This document shows, one piece after another, positions 19,639 through 25,000 of a DNA stretch of 25,000 nucleotides. The position numbers and the translations under genes were made by a program. How positions within the stretch are numbered: position 1 is the stretch's first letter; the number at the start of each line of letters is the position of its first letter. Origin of the DNA: Bigelowiella natans CCMP2755 (taxonomy: Eukaryota; Cercozoa; Chlorarachniophyceae); the NCBI GenBank assembly GCA_000320545.1, contig ADNK01001472.1:1-25000 (forward strand), written 5' to 3'. The notes beneath the pieces are model-generated. The model saw only the letters and a program-made list of their open reading frames with translations. It searched no databases and was not told the DNA's origin.

Positions 19639-20234
19639 TGGGTGGGTGTGAGTGTTGTAAGCGTGTCTGATCGATGATTCGTTTTTACAGAAAGTCGGAG
19701 GGTTCGAGGAGGGATCCATTGATGACTCCGATTTCTTGAGAATGTATTTTGAAGGCCTCTTTCAGTGCTCACACGTTGATGTATAGATTCAGGAATGAGT
19801 TTATGGTTTTCTCAGAGAGGACAAGTACAAAATTTACAAGGAGTCTCTGGGGAAGATTAGCTTATGTGTGAAGGTTTGTTTTCTAAAATCGACTATCCTC
19901 TCCTCATTCAACTTGTCCCAATTCTAACGATTGCAGGATTTAAGACTCTCTTTGAATACGATCGACAGCGTCTCCTTGAAAATCCCGTAATTCATTTTTA
20001 TAAAATAAAGGATGATGATAATGGTGATGATGTCACAAAAAATATCTGCACTTCACGTGACTGTTGTCGTATTATTGAGTAGGCAGTGTCTCTACGATTC
20101 TTTGCGACTGACAACGCCAGTAGATGAGAGAGAGGACCGCTTTGGAAATGCTCAGGTATCACAGATATGACTACAGCAGCATATAAGGCAGCTGCTGATG
20201 TTTCTGTTGCTGGTCTTTTCGATCATTGGTAGTT

Positions 20235-20265
<31 letters not shown>

Positions 20266-23217
20266 CTCGCAACATCTCTCACTCTCCTCTTCTTCCCAAT
20301 ATGCATCAGGACCAGTTTGCGAAGATATTCTCCACTTCATTGGCGTTTGATGAGAGGAAACGATTAGAAAAAAGTGTGAGAAATACTGTTTCAATGCGTT
20401 ATGTGCAAGCTTTCTGAGCACCACTGCCGTTGTAATGTTTTCGAGCTTATTGTTTTCTCAGGTGTGGAACTGCCTCTAAGAAACCTGCAGGATGATGTGC
20501 GCGTGCTGGACGAGATGCTGAGCTTGCGTGCATCAAGGAGGAACGACTACACGTAACAGTTGTTCATTTCGTATGATTGCTAGACACATGATTCTTCATG
20601 CCTTCTGCCGTCATAACTGGCGTTGTTGAATGGTTTTCTCTTGTGCAAGATACTACAAAGGAAAGTATGAGAAACTCTCCAGGCAGAAAGAGGATTCTTT
20701 GAAGGCGGGAAAGGTAAAATATACACCTAACACAACTACAACAACAACAACAACAACAACAAAAAGAAGAAGAAAAATAATTAGAAGAATACTACTACCC
20801 ACACTATGGTAATCATTATAATGATAGTAAGAGTGAATGCTAATTCACAAGTCATCCCGTCCCCCCCCCGCCTCTTGTCTACCAGGTGCTCTCCCACAGT
20901 TCCACCGAAAAGTTGGAACGTAATAGTGAGAAGCTACAAAAGTGTAAGGTAGCGCGGCAGCTGTGTGTCCTTTGCATTAGGAGGTTTTACTAGCATCTAT
21001 GATACGATAAGCTGAGCGTCGTGTACCTTCCACACCACCTACCACAGACTAGCTTTTATCAAGTGTGCGGGGTGCTCGAGGGAAAGATGGACGCCTTCTT
21101 TTCCAGGTGGAATACAACCACCGGTCCTTTAGCGAAGGAAGTGGTGGATATACAGGTAAAAGTGCTAGTGCCAAATAACAACCCATCTCTACAAGTACAA
21201 CCATGGCTTCATTACACATCTACTGCTTTTTATATCACGGAAGATGCCATTGACGAAGTGACTTTATCATAAACACATATTGCCCAGAAAAATCTGTTTT
21301 CCTACTCTCTCGAGCGATATACGAAGCTGAGGTACTCATGTTCCCGCTCCCCCCCCCCTCCCTCCCTGCAAAAATAAGAAATCACTGACAGGACGATACA
21401 AAACTGATCGTTCTTACTTCCTCCTCACTTTTAGCAAAGTGTTCGCCCACATTGGACCTGCGCGCACAGCGGCAAGAAAAACACCATCCCAAGGGCTACG
21501 AGCGTCACCTGGCGCAGCAGCTGTACCGCCCCCACCACATAGAGGAGGGGTTGAGGCGAAGGTGATATCGAAATCTCCGGCTGTTGGCAGCAAATTTAGT
21601 AGACCGCCTCCTTTACGTTTCAACGAAGACGATTCTTCACGACCTTCTCTTCTTGTCCCACCGCCCAATACATCTGCTGCTGGTGCTGCTTCTTCACCGG
21701 GCAAGATCTACTCTGCCACACCAACAGCAGTATCACAACGCTCATCAGCTTTCCACTCTCCCCCACAATCACGTACCAAAACACCACCCCCTCCCCGACT
21801 CCGACAATACACACCACCTCCATCTAAAGCGGTGGGGGTTAAGCACTTCTCCCCGCTGCCCCCCCCCAAACGTAGTAACAAGGGAGTCATCAAGAGCAAA
21901 AACGCCTTAACAGGCAGCAGCTATCATCATCGTCGTAATCATCCAGTCGTTGATCGAGACAGCAAAAGGAGTACCAGCAAGCCAAACCCTGACTCACGTC
22001 CTGCATCACCGATTGCATCATCATCTTCAACGGGGCGGACAGGAGGAGGAGGAGGAGGAGGAGATGTGGGTAGTAATAATACGGCAAGAAATAGCAATGT
22101 GAGGATTCGGAGCATCCAAAGGCAAACCAGAAGAGAAGATGAAAGCGAGATTGTAAGAAGAAGACAAATGACACGTGACGTTCGTGACGTTGGGGCGGAT
22201 ATAATAAAAGCTCCGCGACAGCAGCACATCATTGCTCCTGCCCGTGATAATAATGATAATAATAATAATAGTAATAATAAGATGAAAAAGAATAATAAAG
22301 GCATCATTCGAGACCGCACCTTCACACGTGATATTGTTACAACGTCGTCAAATGATAGCAGTCATCATCACCGGGTAGATCAGAGGAATAAGATGACGAA
22401 ACCCAAAGGGGTAAAAACAACGCTAAATGTAGCCAATAGAATGTCCAAGCTATGGACAAATTCAATCCCCGCACCGCCCATAAGAACCAGCAACGTTAAA
22501 ACAAAGGCCCCTGGTAAGGGAGATCGTAAAGGCCAGCAGTCAATACCATCAGTAGCAGTAACAGGAGCTCCGCCATCGAGAATAGCATCAAGCAAGTGGT
22601 CTTCTTCACCTTCTTCATCAAAGCAAGTACCTCAACGCCACGAAACCAAAGCTGCAGGTTCCTCCCCCTCACCAGTAATTCCAGGCAGCAGTAGCAGCAA
22701 TACCAACAGCCAGAATAACAACTATAGTGCGGTTGTGCCCCCCCCGCCACCGAAGAGAGACCCAAACTTCCTGTTCTCCATCACTGAAAGTGCTGAGCAG
22801 CACATGAAAATCCGGCAGTCGCGTCCTGTGCCCCCCCCCTTCACAGGTATCCAGCCGCGCACGGCAACGCTATATCAAGTAGGAAAGGGCTCGAATAAGG
22901 GGAAGCTACAAAAGACCGACCCTCCGCCGCCAAAGTACACTGGACTTCCATCGTGGCAAAAAGCAGAGGAAGCTAAGCGAAGAGGAGGAGCCAACAACAC
23001 AGTACCCCCCCCTGTGCCTAGTGGAAAGCTATCGATAACGTCCCCGCCTGGCCCTGCACGATTCAACGCTTCTGTATTGCACAACAAAGGGAAAAACGGA
23101 TCAAATATTGGTCCTCCTTTCAGATCTTTAGTTTCATCGTCATCACAGCCACCCCCCCCACCTCCGCCTCCGCCTCGGGTGTCAAGAGAGCGCTCTTCTT
23201 CAGGGTCAACGAAATAA
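19497..23217 (+). CDS. BAR-domain protein with long proline-rich tail
   Basis: Predicted membrane-curvature protein. Exons: 19497-19532, 19691-19780, 19820-19873, 19937-19986, 20131-20155, 20310-20373, 20462-20552, 20650-20713, 20886-20948, 21048-21155, 21288-21331, 21435-23217; 823 residues, phases agree throughout. An in-frame TAA precedes the double ATG. The N-terminus MMKQSMKHLILQKVGG could be an amphipathic N-BAR helix. BAR-like features: IDDSDFLRMYFEGLF, DKYKIYKESLGKISLCVK, DQFAKIFSTSLAFDERKRLE, VELPLRNLQDDVRVLDEML, SLRASRRNDYTYYKGKYEKL and STEKLERNSEKLQKCK, ending near residue 245. The single-exon tail (~575 residues) is Pro/Ser/basic with VPPPPPKRDPNFLFSITESA, PRTATLYQVGKG and PSWQKAEEAKRRGG, an Asn run, a Gly run and a final poly-Pro. 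Polyproline stretches suit SH3 or EVH1 partners. The splice sites of exons 3 and 5 (a 25-nt exon) are the least certain. Confidence 0.88.
19590..19640. repeat. Compound (CT)n(GT)n microsatellite
   Basis: Lies in intron 1 of the BAR-domain gene, about 50 bases before the acceptor at 19690. Confidence 0.95.
20237..20265. repeat. (GTA)n trinucleotide tract
   Basis: Lies in the BAR-gene intron between the 25-nt exon and the exon at 20310-20373. Confidence 0.9.
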
Positions 23218-23973
23218 AAGCATGGATAGTACGTTTCTACATGACGCATACATGCATACAATGTAATGAAACAAAGTCAATTTCTTTCGATCGTCATCCA
23301 CATGTGTATGGCCATCTAGGCATGTCTGGAGATCTAGAGATGTGTCTGTGCCTATAAAGCTATGTATAAATATGAGCTCGGTCTCGATAGAAGGCCACAG
23401 CAGAGAAATGTCCTGGGCCCGTTGCCGATTTATTTGAGTGCATGCGCGCGCGCATCGATCAAGCAACATGATGAATCTGGAATTATTTAGCTATCTTCGC
23501 TATACAGCTAGACAGTATCACTGCGACGTACTAGGCCATGCTAGCTTGCATGTTTAATCTATCTAGCTCTACTAGTCTAGCATAGAGCCGTGGCATGACG
23601 TCATCATAGAATTGCTGGTGAATATGCTTCACGTGCTGCGATGTGCGTGCATGTAATCTAGTGATTCTAGAATGATCACGCAGCAAGTGCTACATCTTAA
23701 CATCCAGGCATTCAGGAGCACACATATCTAAATATCTTAGTAGATATCCAGACGATCTAGCGACACGTGCACTTAATATTCAGTGTTTGGGCAAACATCT
23801 AGAACATTAGGACATCAACTACGCTAAGAGCACCGAGTATCTTGGATGCCTCCATTATGCTGGCGTCTCAGGTAATGCATGCATGCTGGTGTTGTCCACA
23901 TGATGAACACAGATTGGGATAATGACTGCCTAGAACATATTTCATCAATTTCGACATTGAGCATGAGAGGAGC

Positions 23974-24005
<32 letters not shown>

Positions 24006-24133
24006 AGGTGATTGAGTGTCCGCCGTTTATTGCAGCATTCATTTCTAAGTGCTTCATCTCGAGATGCTGAGACATGAGCGTGTGGCTTGATGTTCAGTAT
24101 GTAGCTACTTAAAAGCATTCACAGCTTTTCACC
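23218..24133. other. Convergent intergenic region, palindrome-rich
   Basis: No gene is visible. The 23.45-23.9 kb part is dense in short palindromes: GCGCGCGC near 23447, CTAG many times, TGACGTCA at 23596-23603, CACGTG near 23632, TGATCA, TGCATGCA near 23877. A (CAA)n tract occupies about 23970-24005. The 3' UTRs of both flanking genes must lie here, but no clear AATAAA was found. Confidence 0.5.
23970..24005. repeat. (CAA)n trinucleotide tract
   Basis: About twelve units in the convergent intergenic region between the BAR gene and the minus-strand membrane-protein gene. Confidence 0.95.
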
Positions 24134-24719
24134 CTACGGAACAACACGATCGAAGGTTTCTTCTGCAACAACAGCAGCGGATGACGGAGCATCACTAGTC
24201 CCACTTTTCCCAGCTTTCTCCATCCGTGCTGCCTCTTTCGCTGCGACTGTTTCTTCATCAAGCAGCTGCTTAATCTTCTTCTGCTCGTTTGATGGAGCTT
24301 CTTTTTTAAGGCAGAACCATGGACTATTTTAGCAATAACAACGACGACAGCAACAAATTCAAATCAGGTATAATTATGTGAATCAACAGCCGATCTATAG
24401 TCCAGAAATTCCTTTCACGATCATCATCGTTATTAACAACAACAACAACATCATCATCGCTATCCTGCAGGTTTATCATATTATGCAAATAAGGCACTCA
24501 CTGACCTATATCCAGTGATGAAGGGACTCAAAGTGGACGATATCTGCAGCAAAAAGAGATATGTCGCAATCAGTACAAGTGCAACCGAGAGGAGGATGCA
24601 TGTTCCTTCCGTCGTTGAGACGACTCTTAGAAAAAGTGTATCACATCCTTATGTACCTTCAATCGGTAGTTTCCAGGTGGTGTGTCCCACGGAATCAGGA
24701 CATTTCCTGTGCCTTTCTC
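24134..24719 (-). CDS. Single-span membrane protein, 3' part, probably continues past the window
   Basis: Exons in transcript order: 24719-24657 (tentative), 24623-24506, 24323-24134 (stop TAG). The middle exon encodes a clear membrane span (GTCILLSVALVLIATYLFLL) followed by QISSTLSPFITGY. It joins the last exon in phase 2 (AG|T, Ser), giving YSPWFCLKKEAPSNEQKKIK and a charged, Ala-rich tail ending AEETFDRVVP. The tentative upstream exon reads RHRKCPDSVGHTTWKLPIE and joins in phase 1. A competing frame over 24657-24773 is longer but cannot join the membrane-span frame. I do not recognise the family. The topology suggests a type I protein with a cytosolic Lys/Glu tail. Confidence 0.55.
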
Positions 24720-24963
24720 CTCATCTTCTATGCCAAAGTCGCACTCTACTGCATGCAACCCTGCGAGAAGCCTGCAGACGATGTTTGTCATTATATTGCT
24801 CGTATTATCTTTTTAAGGACAATCAGGTCTGTGATATTGTATTTTTATCATCTATCCTCGTTTGTATTGATGGTGCTACTACGTGATCGAAAGCTGTGAC
24901 TTGAACACTTCTTGAGATGTGCTCAGATGCAGGGGTATGCTGATAAACCCTAATGGCGATGAC

Positions 24964-24999
<36 letters not shown>

Positions 25000-25000
25000 T
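24720..25000. other. Window edge, no exon identified
   Basis: This presumably contains intron or upstream exons of the minus-strand membrane-protein gene. Nothing can be assigned except an (ATG)n trinucleotide tract at about 24965-24998 running to the edge. Confidence 0.4.

Noticed and set aside
21414-23261. Several minus-strand frames opposite the BAR-gene tail exon
   Set aside because: They are shadows of a GC-biased low-complexity exon, dominated by Leu, Ser and Gly runs complementary to its Pro, Asn and Gly codons.
24657-24773. Minus frame with ECDFGIEDEEKGTGNVLIP and good flanking splice dinucleotides
   Set aside because: It ends in phase 0 and would force the next exon into a frame that stops, losing the clear membrane span. 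It remains a possible alternative.
1-25000. CRISPR array or transposon
   Set aside because: All repeats are simple tandem tracts without spacers; no terminal inverted repeats, integrase, transposase or reverse transcriptase frame was found.

Overview
The window is nuclear DNA from an intron-rich microbial eukaryote. It is AT-moderate and saturated with microsatellites. Genes are cut into very small exons (many of 25-60 nt) by introns mostly of 75-340 nt, with relaxed GT donors and a few GC donors. This density would suit an algal protist such as a chlorarachniophyte or cryptophyte, but the window has no decisive marker and the lineage call is inference. I found no tRNA, rRNA, CRISPR array or transposon. 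Exon models were built by hand from conserved motifs, splice dinucleotides and phase agreement at each junction.

Layout: seven genes alternate strictly in strand. (1) 58-7699, minus: a bacterial-type, probably organelle-targeted isoleucyl-tRNA synthetase in at least 32 exons, with its 3' end outside the window. (2) 8119-8699, plus: a small multi-span membrane protein of unknown function. (3) 10351-12594, minus: ORC2, the origin recognition complex subunit 2, in three exons. (4) 13096-16068, plus: a D-glutamate cyclase (DUF4392 domain only) with a likely organelle presequence, 13 exons. (5) 17101-18959, minus: a TVP38/TMEM64-type VTT-domain membrane protein, 5 exons. (6) 19497-23217, plus: a BAR-domain protein with a long proline-rich tail, 12 exons. 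(7) 24134 to about 24719, minus: the 3' part of a single-span membrane protein that probably continues past the window.

The alternation gives three divergent intergenic regions (7700-8118, 12595-13095, 18960-19496) that probably hold shared promoters, and three convergent regions (8700-10350, 16069-17100, 23218-24133) filled with (TA)n or (GT)n tracts and short palindromes. The genes do not form one pathway: organelle translation, replication licensing, D-amino-acid catabolism and two membrane-shaping proteins lie side by side.

The best second looks are a cluster of E2F-like sites upstream of ORC2, including a 12/12 match to the canonical element; microsatellites next to or overlapping splice sites across the tRNA synthetase gene; an in-frame poly-Ser expansion inside its editing domain; recurrent GC-AG introns; and a D-glutamate cyclase reduced to its DUF4392 domain. 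I did not find a clearly new multi-gene system.
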